Assembly: GCF_947493595.1 (NCBI RefSeq)
Contig: NZ_CANLRL010000015.1
Coordinates: 1 to 43,305 of the forward strand
Length of the DNA stretch: 43,305 bases
DNA from: an uncultured Shimia sp.
GTDB lineage: Bacteria > Pseudomonadota > Alphaproteobacteria > Rhodobacterales > Rhodobacteraceae
Direction: 5' to 3'
The notes under the pieces are model-generated. The model was not told the origin of the DNA, did no database searches, and worked only from the letters and a program-made list of their open reading frames with translations. Positions 1 through 7,062 of the stretch are shown in pieces (position 1 is the first letter of the stretch; each line of letters starts with the position of its first letter). Position numbers and translations under genes: made by a program.

Positions 1-153
1 TCAGTGGTTACGATGAGCCAGAAACACTCCCTTATCAAATCGCCCTATTTGGACCCATTAGCGCTGACGTCAGACAAATCAAACCAACCAGATGAGCCGA
101 ACTCTCTCTTAGCTTAGGCCGCCCTTGGTTCCAAAAACTCTGACGACGCACAG
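1..153. other. Sequence beyond the break in the IS1182 remnant, no gene
   Basis: At about 153/154 the reading frame of the transposase stops resembling the IS1182 family: the Arg-Arg-Asn-Tyr-Ser-Asp run is followed by about 14 unrelated codons and a stop at 109-111. All three leftward frames were read by eye and none continues the family's Cys-rich C-terminal region. The stretch may be the edge of a second mobile element or a deletion junction; I recognise neither. The window edge cuts it off, so its origin is open. Confidence 0.35.
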
Positions 154-1170
154 GTCAGAGTAATTCCGGCGGAACTGCTTAAGCGGTTCACCCTTGGGGC
201 AGATGTATTGGTTGTTTTGCGCATCCCATTCGAAGTCTGCACGGGACCATGTTCCGTCGGTGCGCCCCGCTTTATCGATCACTGGGATATGTGGCGCGAT
301 GTTGCGATCAACCAACCAGCCTAGCATTGGCCCTGAACCGTAGGCTGTATCTGCGATCAACCATTCTGGGTCGAGATCGAACCTGTCTTTGACCCGATCC
401 AGCATGGTCTTCGTTGAACCGACCTCGGCTTGCCGTATTGAACGGGTGCCTTCAACATCAACGATGACACCATGATCGGTATCGATGAGATAGTTGTCAG
501 AATATGCAAAGAATGCTGGGCCTTTGCGGGCCGCTGTCCACTGGCTCGCCGGATCAGAGAAGGATGTGAACTTTGGCTGGACCTCGCTTGCAGCACCAAA
601 CGCCTCCTCATCCAGGGTGTCGAGATACTCGCGAACAGCACGTGGGGCCGCATCCATATCGATGCGCTTCGTATCCCATTCTTCCTTTGGTGCCGAGAAC
701 TGCCGGTTTGCATCCGCTTCGATCAGGCTGGCATCAATCGCCATCCTCTGGCCGCTGACAAGGCCTTCCGCGATGCATCGCGCTACAGTGGTCTAAAATA
801 AATGGCGCAGCAGTTCGCTCTCGCGGAAGCGCCCGTGCCTGTTCTTGGAAAACGTGGAATGGTTGGGGATGGGATCAGACAGATCAAGGCGGCAAAACCC
901 GCGATACGCCAAGTTCAAATGGACCTCTTCACAGAGCCGCCGCTCCGAACGGATACCAAAGCAATACCCCACCAGGAGCATGCGGATCAGCAGCTCAGGA
1001 TCAATCGAAGGACGGCCTGTATGGCTATAAAAGTCGGCGAGGTATGTCCGGATGTTACCAAGATCGACAGACCGATCAATTGACCGCAGTAGATGATCTT
1101 GGGGCACGTGGTCCTCTAGTGAGAACTCATAAAACAGTGCTGCCTGCGCTTCCTGTCTCGGTCCCAACAT
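109..1170 (-). pseudogene. IS1182-family DDE transposase, amber-interrupted and truncated
   Basis: The N-terminal part (start ATG at 1170-1168, MLGPRQEAQAALFYEF) carries the typical IS1182 opening and the stretches PSIDPELLIRMLLVGYCFGI and HSTFSKNRHGRFR. It ends at a TAG at 793-795. The following codons (TTVARCIAEGLVSGQR, then MAIDASLIEADANR) continue the same protein in the same frame, so the break is a nonsense codon, not a frameshift; family relatives usually have Glu there, and GAG to TAG is one base. The IDAS and ADTAYGSG motifs hold the first two acidic residues of the DDE site. The protein is then lost after NYSD near 154 and ends at 109, about 100 residues short. Translation from the ATG at 744 is conceivable but would lack the N-terminal domain. 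Confidence 0.85.
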
Positions 1171-1251
1171 CGCCAAATCCCCCAATCAATAAGGGAATTG
1201 AATCAGCCATTGACCCTTCGATCAAGCAAGAGTTTTTCAACAAAATCAGCC
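154..1251 (-). mobile_element. IS1182-family insertion sequence remnant, 3'-truncated
   Basis: The remnant reads leftward. Its right boundary is placed at about 1231-1251, where the plus strand carries AGTTTTTCAACAAAATCAGC, a run like that found just outside transposases of this family; no matching inverted copy was found near position 1. The left part of the element is lost at about 153. With the C-terminal third of the transposase gone and a nonsense codon inside it, the copy should be unable to move by itself. It marks the left edge of the accessory region. Confidence 0.7.
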
Positions 1252-1570
1252 CCATGCAGACGTGAGCCTTTTCGATGGCGACCTCAGTCCATTCAAGCAG
1301 ACGGCAGAAAGCGGTCCTTCGCTTCGGTTAGTGCAGATGTGTGTTTTAGTCTAATCCGCTGACCTTCGCCCATAAAGTGACGAAGCGCGAGACTTTGCGG
1401 GCGCAAATTCAAGTGGATTTCAACGCGCGATAGTCTTTCATTCTCCACTCTGTCTGCCCTCGGCCTGCATCAATCGAGCAATTCGCAAGACACAACTCGG
1501 CTGGCAGCAAACCTCGAACAACGGCAGATGCCAACTCGCGTGATGACTGAGGTCCTTTCAATTTTATTTT
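1252..1570. other. Intergenic stretch without recognisable gene
   Basis: About 320 bases between the IS remnant and the TetR operator. No reading frame with a ribosome binding site or recognisable protein similarity was found on either strand, and no tRNA or strong terminator hairpin. It becomes AT-rich towards 1560, which suits a promoter for the TetR operon. Confidence 0.5.
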
Positions 1571-1620
1571 TTGTCATAATTGACAATTTATCAAGCCCTG
1601 TTATTTGTCAATTATGACAA
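1571..1620. promoter_or_regulatory. Paired palindromic operators of the TetR-Rieske operon
   Basis: Two 16-bp sites lie just upstream of the tetR start: TTGTCATAATTGACAA at 1571-1586 and TTGTCAATTATGACAA at 1605-1620. Each is itself a palindrome (TTGTCA-N4-TGACAA), and the second is the exact reverse complement of the first. Their centres are 34 bp apart, about three helical turns. The second ends 13 bp before the ATG at 1634, so a bound repressor would block the promoter or the start of transcription. TetR proteins typically bind such sites as dimers; autoregulation of the whole operon is the natural inference. Confidence 0.8.
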
Positions 1621-1633
1621 CTATGGAGACACC

Positions 1634-2224
1634 ATGCCGCGCCCCAGCTTAAAGGATCAGAGATCCGACGAAATTTTGGATGCCTACCTCACCTGTGTTG
1701 CGCGGTTTGGGCTTGAAGGTGCGACGCAAGAACGGATCGCGGCGGAGGCTGGCGTAAAGCGTCCGCTCCTGCGTCACTACTTGGGCAATCGCGGGCAAAT
1801 GATAACAGCGCTCTGCGACCATGTGGTGCTTGTTTTTGACAGGATGACAGATGGTGCTGACGCTGTACTGAAAGAGGCACAATCATACGAAGAGGTGATC
1901 GGCCTGCTTTTTGCAGAAGACATTGATCACGATCCCCGACTGTTGGTGGCATGGCAGGCCCTGGCCGTCTCTGTTGGCGACCAGCCAGACCAACGAGATG
2001 CGCTGCTCAACAGTCTTGAGCGTTTTTTGCAGGCGCTCACACGGACATTTCAACGTCTGTCGCCGAACCGCTCAATGGAAAAGACGCGCGCAGTCGCGCA
2101 GGGCGTCATGGCAATCCTTGTGAACTTGGATTCCCTTTCGATTTTGTCACCACCACAGGCATGGCGAAACGAGTTGCGTGATGGCGCTGCCATCCTGCTC
2201 GCGTCATTGGAGGGGGAAGGATGA
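1634..2224 (+). CDS. TetR/AcrR family transcriptional regulator
   Basis: A 196-residue repressor-type protein. Residues about 10-55 form the N-terminal TetR DNA-binding domain: ILDAYLTCVARFGLEG, then helix-turn-helix TQERIAAEAGVKRPLLRHYL. The rest is an alpha-helical ligand/dimerisation domain too variable to suggest an effector. The ATG at 1634 was chosen because it has GGAG 5 nt upstream and keeps both operator palindromes outside the gene; an upstream TTG at 1580 in the same frame would place them inside it. The stop overlaps the next gene's ATG (ATGA at 2221-2224), so it is co-transcribed with the oxygenase genes it presumably controls. A ligand related to the oxygenase substrate or product is likely. 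Confidence 0.9.
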   Translation: MPRPSLKDQRSDEILDAYLTCVARFGLEGATQERIAAEAGVKRPLLRHYLGNRGQMITALCDHVVLVFDRMTDGADAVLKEAQSYEEVIGLLFAEDIDHDPRLLVAWQALAVSVGDQPDQRDALLNSLERFLQALTRTFQRLSPNRSMEKTRAVAQGVMAILVNLDSLSILSPPQAWRNELRDGAAILLASLEGEG

Positions 2225-2484
2225 GCCGTCAGCGTATCCTAAACCACATTGCCTTCCCCGTGCTCGTCATTGCGGCTGCGTTCAGCCTTTATTGGGTGTG
2301 GGGGCTATTGTTTCTCTGGTGGCTGGCGCCTGCCATTCGCAGCGGCCACGCACATTTTGTGTTTGATGTGAACCGCGTCGAAGACCCGGTTCTGTTCTGG
2401 GCGGTTGTCACCCTGTGGGCGCTGTTTGGCGCGATGATGGTGGCCGCAAGCCTGTTCCCCCAATACGCCGCTTGGCTGGTCTGA
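2221..2484 (+). CDS. Small two-helix membrane protein of the oxygenase operon
   Basis: An 87-residue protein with two strongly hydrophobic segments: about 10-35 (HIAFPVLVIAAAFSLYW onward) and about 58-82 (PVLFWAVVTLWALFGAMMVA). The short loop between them is polar and holds a His and several charged residues. It is unlike any family I recognise. The start ATG overlaps the tetR stop and is preceded by a very strong purine run (GGAGGGGGAAGG). Being locked between regulator and oxygenase suggests a role in the same process, for example as a membrane anchor or uptake subunit, but nothing in the sequence shows which. Confidence 0.75.
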   Translation: MSRQRILNHIAFPVLVIAAAFSLYWVWGLLFLWWLAPAIRSGHAHFVFDVNRVEDPVLFWAVVTLWALFGAMMVAASLFPQYAAWLV

Positions 2485-2494
2485 GGAGACTGAA

Positions 2495-3661
2495 ATGACC
2501 CGCATGTATCACAACCTTCCCTTGGACGCGTATACCTCACAAGACTGGTTTGACCGCGAACAGCGCCTGATTTTTTCGCGCACGTGGCGTTACGCCGGTC
2601 TGGTTGAGGATGTGCCCGAACCCGGCCACTATGTTTCGGTTCAGGCCGGGCTGAACAACATTTTCATCGTGATGGGCCGCGATTTTCGCCTTCGTGCGTT
2701 CCACAATATTTGCCGCCATCGCGGCACTCAACTGATCCGCGCGGTAGGCAAAACGCAAAAGGCGCTGACCTGTCCGTATCACGATTGGACCTATGACCTG
2801 GAGGGCAATTTGGTCTCTGTACCGGACGAGGCGCGAGAGTATCCAAACGGGATCGACAAAAGCTGTCTTGGTCTCAAACCTGCGGCCGTCGATGTGTGGC
2901 GCGGGATGCTGTTTGTCCACCCCGATCCCAATCCGCCGTCGCTTGCCGCCTATCTGGGCGAAGTGGACCCGCTCTTGGGCCCACACAAGCCGGAAGAACT
3001 CGTGGAGTATGAAGACGCGCGCCAGACCTACGAAATCAAGGCCAACTGGAAAATCGTGGTCGAGAACTACATCGATGTGTACCACCTCAGCCACCTGCAT
3101 TCCAACACGCTGCATATGTATGACCACGCCAAAGCTGAATACGGCTGGAAGGGACCGCATTATCACTTTTGGGAGCCGCCGTCAGAGGCCTATGGCAAGG
3201 ATTTGGAAGCAAATCTGCCAACACCGCGGGTCATTCCCGAGCAGCATCGCGGCGCATGGGTGCCGATGTTGTTTCCGGGACTTGGGTTGGGGGCAAGCGA
3301 AGACAGCTGGAACCTGTTTGTCATCACCCCGCTTGCACCTGATCTGACACGGATCGAAAACCGCACGAAGCTCGCAAATGCCACTAGCTGGGAATACAGC
3401 AAACAATCCTGGAGCAGCGCCGGATTCTGGAAGAGTTTTGGTGGCCCAAAATACAGCGGCGATGATGTCGCCAGCGAAGACGATCCGATGGCGTCAGGCG
3501 ACTTCACCGCCGAAGACATCTACGCCTGTGAGCAGCAACAGAAGTCTCTGGCCAGCCCGTATCTGGAAATCGGCCCGGCCAGTACCGGGGAAAGCCCGAT
3601 CACAAACCACCAGAAAGCCATCCTTGAGTTCATGGCCCAACAGGAAACCGCTGCGAAATGA
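2495..3661 (+). CDS. Rieske non-haem iron oxygenase, alpha subunit
   Basis: A 388-residue terminal oxygenase. The Rieske [2Fe-2S] site is complete: Cys73-x-His75, then 17 residues, then Cys93-x2-His96 (CRHRG and CPYHDW). The catalytic domain holds the mononuclear iron ligands His197 and His202 with the bridging Asp194 (NYIDVYHLSHLH); Asp341 in EDIYACEQQQ is the probable third ligand. Size and layout match alpha-only oxygenases of the betaine/choline/carnitine type and aromatic-ring hydroxylases; no beta subunit is encoded nearby. The start has GGAG 8 nt upstream. Electrons presumably come from the reductase at 5271. The substrate cannot be read from sequence. The nearby methylated-amine genes make an N-demethylating or quaternary-amine-cleaving activity possible but unproven. 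Confidence 0.9.
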   Translation: MTRMYHNLPLDAYTSQDWFDREQRLIFSRTWRYAGLVEDVPEPGHYVSVQAGLNNIFIVMGRDFRLRAFHNICRHRGTQLIRAVGKTQKALTCPYHDWTYDLEGNLVSVPDEAREYPNGIDKSCLGLKPAAVDVWRGMLFVHPDPNPPSLAAYLGEVDPLLGPHKPEELVEYEDARQTYEIKANWKIVVENYIDVYHLSHLHSNTLHMYDHAKAEYGWKGPHYHFWEPPSEAYGKDLEANLPTPRVIPEQHRGAWVPMLFPGLGLGASEDSWNLFVITPLAPDLTRIENRTKLANATSWEYSKQSWSSAGFWKSFGGPKYSGDDVASEDDPMASGDFTAEDIYACEQQQKSLASPYLEIGPASTGESPITNHQKAILEFMAQQETAAK

Positions 3662-4548
3662 AAGCCGCACTGAGACGCCGCGCAGGATTGTTGCGCGACA
3701 AATCCCTGACGCTTGGAGGATTGTTTTCAGTATTCTGGCCGCAAATCTCCGTGACCTGGGCGATGACCCTTGTCGAGGTTGCCTTGTTCGCAATCATCCC
3801 ATTGTTGATTGGCTTTGCCATTGATGGGCTAATGCAGGACAGCTACGTCGCGTTTTTCCAGCTTGGCGTGGTGTTTCTCCTGTTGATTGTCGTGGCCACC
3901 GTGCGGCGGGTCTATGACACCCGCGCTTACGGAATTATGCGGGTTGAATTGGGCAAAACACTGGTTGCACGGTCTGCCGCCTTGCCTGTCTCGCGCGTAA
4001 ACGCGCGGCTGTCGATGGGGCGCGAGCTGGTGGACTTTCTGGAAAAGGAGGCCCCGGAAAGTGTCACTGCGATAATTCGCGCCACCGCCGCCATCATCAT
4101 TCTGGCTGGGTTCCATCCCAGACTTGTGTTGGCGGCATTGGCCGCGCTGGTTGTAACGGCTCTGCTCTACGGCGCCGTCCACCGTCGGTTCTTTCATCTC
4201 AATCGCGCTCTCAACGAGCAATCGGAAAAGCAGGTCGGGGTGCTGGAAGGGCGCTCGCTGCCGCGGCTTGGCGCGCATCTTCTGGCGCTGCGAAAATCTG
4301 AAGTGCGCATATCTGACACAGAGGGCGTCGTTTATGGCCTGATCTTTGTGGCGCTGCTGGGGTTGCAGATGTTTAACCTTTGGTTTGCCACACAGGGGCT
4401 AAACGCCAGCGCAGGGCAGGTCTTTTCGATCGTGACTTACAGCTGGGATTTTGTCGAAAGCGCACTTGTTTTGCCTGTCACACTGCAATCGTTCTCTCGT
4501 CTCTCAGAAATCACTGGACGCATCAACCAAACGGAGGTCCACTCATGA
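3658..4548 (+). CDS. Stand-alone six-helix ABC-exporter-like membrane protein
   Basis: A 296-residue protein resembling the transmembrane domain of type-1 ABC exporters (ABC six-transmembrane family, the PF13748 type). Helices lie at about 20-45, 60-80, 135-160, 160-180, 225-245 and 255-275; an amphipathic coupling-like stretch with RVYDTRAYGIMRVELG follows helix 2. There is no Walker A, signature or Walker B motif, and the gene ends where the nucleotide-binding domain would begin. No orphan ATPase is present in the operon. It overlaps the oxygenase stop by 4 nt. It may pair with an ATPase encoded elsewhere, or have lost ATP-driven transport. Family assignment is fairly sure, function unknown. 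Confidence 0.75.
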   Translation: MKAALRRRAGLLRDKSLTLGGLFSVFWPQISVTWAMTLVEVALFAIIPLLIGFAIDGLMQDSYVAFFQLGVVFLLLIVVATVRRVYDTRAYGIMRVELGKTLVARSAALPVSRVNARLSMGRELVDFLEKEAPESVTAIIRATAAIIILAGFHPRLVLAALAALVVTALLYGAVHRRFFHLNRALNEQSEKQVGVLEGRSLPRLGAHLLALRKSEVRISDTEGVVYGLIFVALLGLQMFNLWFATQGLNASAGQVFSIVTYSWDFVESALVLPVTLQSFSRLSEITGRINQTEVHS

Positions 4549-5030
4549 ACCGTATCACCGCAACAGCGATTGGAATGGTGCTTGCGGCAGGATTGGCTGT
4601 TGCAGCGCCGTCAAACAGCGCCACTGACCTTGTGGCGCGCTACTACGCCGCCACAACGGAGGCGGATCAGGTGGCCAATTGGCGCGATTGGCATCCCGAA
4701 GCATCGCATCATATCGACGTTTTCACAGGTCTCCCCGGTCAGGACTTCTCTTTCAGTTACGCGCTGAGCGACTGGGAAAACTTGCCCGACTGGCAGTCCA
4801 GTCCGGAGCTGCAAACTGCGCTGGAAGGATACGCGGAAACGGACCGTTCCGCGCGGGAGCAGACCGTCGCGCTGGACGGCGCGACAACCGTGGTCACTTC
4901 GACGGCCAAGGTTGCATACACATGGGATGGCTATAGCGGTACGATGAAAGAAACCGATCGGTTCGAAATCATCCCGTTTCTCGGCCGCAATCTCATTCGC
5001 AAAGTGACGACCACTTACGACTTTCGATGA
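4545..5030 (+). CDS. Secreted NTF2/SnoaL-like protein
   Basis: A 161-residue protein with a Sec-type signal peptide of about 22 residues (MNRITATAIGMVLAAGLAVA, probable cleavage after AAP or NSA). The mature part, ATDLVARYYAATTEADQVANW onward, follows the pattern of NTF2-like alpha+beta barrels: an opening helix, a W/HPEASHHIDVF turn and long strands ending in a basic tail. Such folds serve as small-ligand-binding or isomerase-like pockets. The ATG at 4545 overlaps the previous stop and has GGAGG upstream. A periplasmic protein inside an oxygenase operon suggests ligand capture outside the cytoplasm, but this is inference. Confidence 0.7.
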   Translation: MNRITATAIGMVLAAGLAVAAPSNSATDLVARYYAATTEADQVANWRDWHPEASHHIDVFTGLPGQDFSFSYALSDWENLPDWQSSPELQTALEGYAETDRSAREQTVALDGATTVVTSTAKVAYTWDGYSGTMKETDRFEIIPFLGRNLIRKVTTTYDFR

Positions 5031-5038
5031 GGCCAAAA

Positions 5039-5269
5039 ATGCTTCTGTTCCTCCTTTCAAACCTCATTTTTCTTGCCGCCTTTGCATGGCTCATTCTGGG
5101 TGGAGCGGGATTGGGTCCGTGGGCTGTTTGGCTCATGGCATGGTTTGCGATCGACTATGCCGTCATCTGGCTGACAGGCTATGAACCGCCGGCGTGGATG
5201 TGGACCACAATTCTTGCGGGCCTTGGCGTTCTCTGGGCGGTGTTGTCCGCTCCCAACATTGGAGTCTGA
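5039..5269 (+). CDS. Small hydrophobic membrane protein
   Basis: A 76-residue protein with two or three membrane segments (LLFLLSNLIFLAAFAWLILG; GPWAVWLMAWFAIDYAVIWL; a weaker C-terminal one ending ILAGLGVLWAVL). I chose the ATG at 5039 because GAGG stands 6 nt upstream; the ATG at 5027, overlapping the preceding TGA, would add four residues but has no ribosome binding site. No family is recognised. It is translationally coupled between the NTF2-like protein and the reductase, so it likely belongs to the oxygenase system. Confidence 0.7.
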   Translation: MLLFLLSNLIFLAAFAWLILGGAGLGPWAVWLMAWFAIDYAVIWLTGYEPPAWMWTTILAGLGVLWAVLSAPNIGV

Positions 5270-5270
5270 C

Positions 5271-6335
5271 ATGGACACCCAGTTTTATTCTCTTTCCGTG
5301 CAGGGCGTTGAGCCCGTCATTTCCGGACGTGCAACCAGCGTCACTTTCGCGGTGCCTGAATACCTCAGACAGACGTTCCGCTGGGTTGCCGGTCAACATC
5401 TGACCTTGCGATTGAACGTCAACGGAAAAGAGCACCGGCGGTGCTACACCATCTCCAACCCGCCGGATGGCGACTTACGGATCACGGTTAAACGTGTCCA
5501 AAATGGCGTGGTTTCCAACTTTGTTGCCGATCAACTCACCGTCGGTACCCTGATCGAAGTCATGCCGCCCTTTGGCACCTTCAAATTAACCCCCGATCCC
5601 TTGGCACGGCGCACCCACTATTTCTTTGGAGCGGGCAGTGGCATCACGCCATTGTACGCCATGATTTGCGATGTGTTGACCAAGGAGCCGTACTCAGTTG
5701 CCCATTTGGTTTTGGGCAACCCAAAGGAAAAAGAGATTATCTTTCACGACACGTTGGAAGAATTGCAAACGGCGTATCTGGAGCGGATCACGGTCCGCCA
5801 TGTACTGTCGTCACAATCCATGTGGAGTGGGTTCTCCCCTTGGCGCAAGGGACGCGTGGATGCCGACGCTGTACAGGCGGCGATTACTGAAATGCCGCCT
5901 GTGGCGCAGGACACGCAATACTGGATCTGCGGCCCCGGCAGTATGAACGAAGACGTCGCCCGTGCTCTTGCCAACCTTGATGTCCCCCAAAACCGCATTC
6001 ACATGGAGAGCTTTGGCGGGCAAACGCAAACCAATAGGGGCATCGCAGGCAAGGCGGCAGCCGCTCTAGTGACCCTGAACGGGACAACAACAGAAGTGCA
6101 AATCGCGCCGGATCAAACTGTGTTGGATGCGATGCTGGCGGCAGGTCTGTCCCCGGCGTTCAGTTGCCAATCAGGAGTCTGCGGCGCGTGTCGCGCCAAG
6201 TTGACATCAGGCGACATCCACATGAGGGCGCACATGGCTTTAGACGAAAAAGAAATCAAGTCCGGTGACATTTTGTGCTGCCAATCGGTCGCGACAAGCA
6301 ATCGTTTGGAGGTCCATTTCCCGGACGGAACCTGA
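5271..6335 (+). CDS. Oxygenase reductase with FAD, NAD(P)H and C-terminal 2Fe-2S domains
   Basis: A 354-residue electron-transfer protein. Order of domains: FAD-binding barrel (RCYTISNPP at about 57-65, the flavin motif), NAD(P)-binding domain (GAGSGITP at 120-127; CGPGSMNEDV near 220), and a plant-type ferredoxin at the C-terminus with Cys299, Cys304, Cys307 and a final Cys at 336 or 337. This is the class IA layout seen in reductases of carnitine, betaine and phenylacetyl-CoA oxygenases. It would carry electrons from NAD(P)H to the Rieske centre of the 2495-3661 protein. Start: GGAG 7 nt before the ATG, one base after the previous stop. It closes the operon. Confidence 0.92.
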   Translation: MDTQFYSLSVQGVEPVISGRATSVTFAVPEYLRQTFRWVAGQHLTLRLNVNGKEHRRCYTISNPPDGDLRITVKRVQNGVVSNFVADQLTVGTLIEVMPPFGTFKLTPDPLARRTHYFFGAGSGITPLYAMICDVLTKEPYSVAHLVLGNPKEKEIIFHDTLEELQTAYLERITVRHVLSSQSMWSGFSPWRKGRVDADAVQAAITEMPPVAQDTQYWICGPGSMNEDVARALANLDVPQNRIHMESFGGQTQTNRGIAGKAAAALVTLNGTTTEVQIAPDQTVLDAMLAAGLSPAFSCQSGVCGACRAKLTSGDIHMRAHMALDEKEIKSGDILCCQSVATSNRLEVHFPDGT

Positions 6336-6380
6336 CATAGCGCCAGCGATCACAAGAACAGGTTTCGGTTGCACACGAGA

Positions 6381-6863
6381 CTTTGCAAAGATTGCTATCT
6401 GCGCATTGCTGTCGTTGGTGGACCATTAAAATTCAGTATTGTGTGACCAAGTACCGAGCCTCGCCCGATCTGGCTGGACAACTTCAACATCCTTACGTCA
6501 GAATGTCAGTTGGAAAATCTCAGGTTAGTTGGTGAGTGCAGAAGTGGAACTACTTGTCGTCCTGATTATTCTGCTGTTTATTCTCGTCTGGTTACCACGC
6601 CAGATTGGGGTAGGGTTAGCTCAATCCAAATCCGGGCGAACTATATTGCTCCTTTTGGGTGGGCTTACAGTCATTGGAGTCGTCATCCTTATGGCGATCC
6701 GCGACCTCTCGTAGAGACCGCCAACAGCCATTCCTCAAAGGTACAAACCCGATGTCTTGTTTGGGAAAACTCTCCTGATCCGCGTTGCCCGACCACCCTC
6801 TCCTGACTTAATCGAAAACCACCAAGGCTTTGCAAAAGCCGCTTCCTGCGCATAGCTGCCACT
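6381..6863. repeat. Two copies of a degenerate intergenic repeat
   Basis: Two 36-base segments, 6381-6416 and 6828-6863, align without gaps at about 26 of 36 positions. Both start CTTTGCAAA and share CTGCGCAT-GCTG in the same register. They flank the weak small frame at 6532-6714 and lie in the unassigned stretch between the oxygenase and BCCT operons. Coding is unlikely. They look like decayed members of a dispersed intergenic repeat; whether more copies exist outside the window cannot be seen. Confidence 0.5.
6532..6714 (+). CDS. Possible small membrane protein
   Basis: A 60-residue frame starting at GTG (a TTG lies one codon upstream) with two hydrophobic segments (VELLVVLIILLFILVWL and TILLLLGGLTVIGVVILMAI) separated by a short basic loop. 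The alternation of hydrophobic and basic residues is protein-like, but the ribosome binding site is weak, codon use cannot be judged at this length and no family is recognised. It stands alone between two operons. It may equally be chance in a non-coding stretch. Confidence 0.3.
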   Translation: MSAEVELLVVLIILLFILVWLPRQIGVGLAQSKSGRTILLLLGGLTVIGVVILMAIRDLS

Positions 6864-7020
6864 CAAAGCGAAAACGGAGCACTTCCGCTTCCGGCCCTTT
6901 GCGGTCATTGACGACAAAGCCTCCTGGACAGCATGAAGCACACCCAGGCTCGCGTGGGCATCCCCGTCTCAGGTTTTCTAGAAAAGATTTGGTGCACCAA
7001 ACCTTGGGCCTGAGCACCAA

Positions 7021-7051
7021 GGAGCGGCGATCAGCCGTTGACCGCCGCCCC
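7021..7051 (-). terminator. Hairpin after the BCCT gene
   Basis: Reading leftward, GGGGCGGCGGTCA and TGATCGCCGCTCC pair over 13 bp (two G-T wobbles) around a five-base loop, starting 11 bp beyond the BCCT stop. There is no T-run after it, so it may act as a 3'-end-protecting stem or a Rho-assisted end rather than a classical intrinsic terminator. Confidence 0.55.
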
Positions 7052-7062
7052 TCAATTATCGC

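Noticed and set aside
1..1251. Complete insertion sequence with two terminal inverted repeats
   Set aside because: Only the right end looks like an element end; no inverted match was found in 1-153 and the transposase lacks its C-terminal part.
2495..3661. Naming the Rieske protein as choline, betaine or carnitine monooxygenase
   Set aside because: The metal-binding motifs are shared by all of these and by aromatic oxygenases; no substrate-specific residue could be identified by eye.
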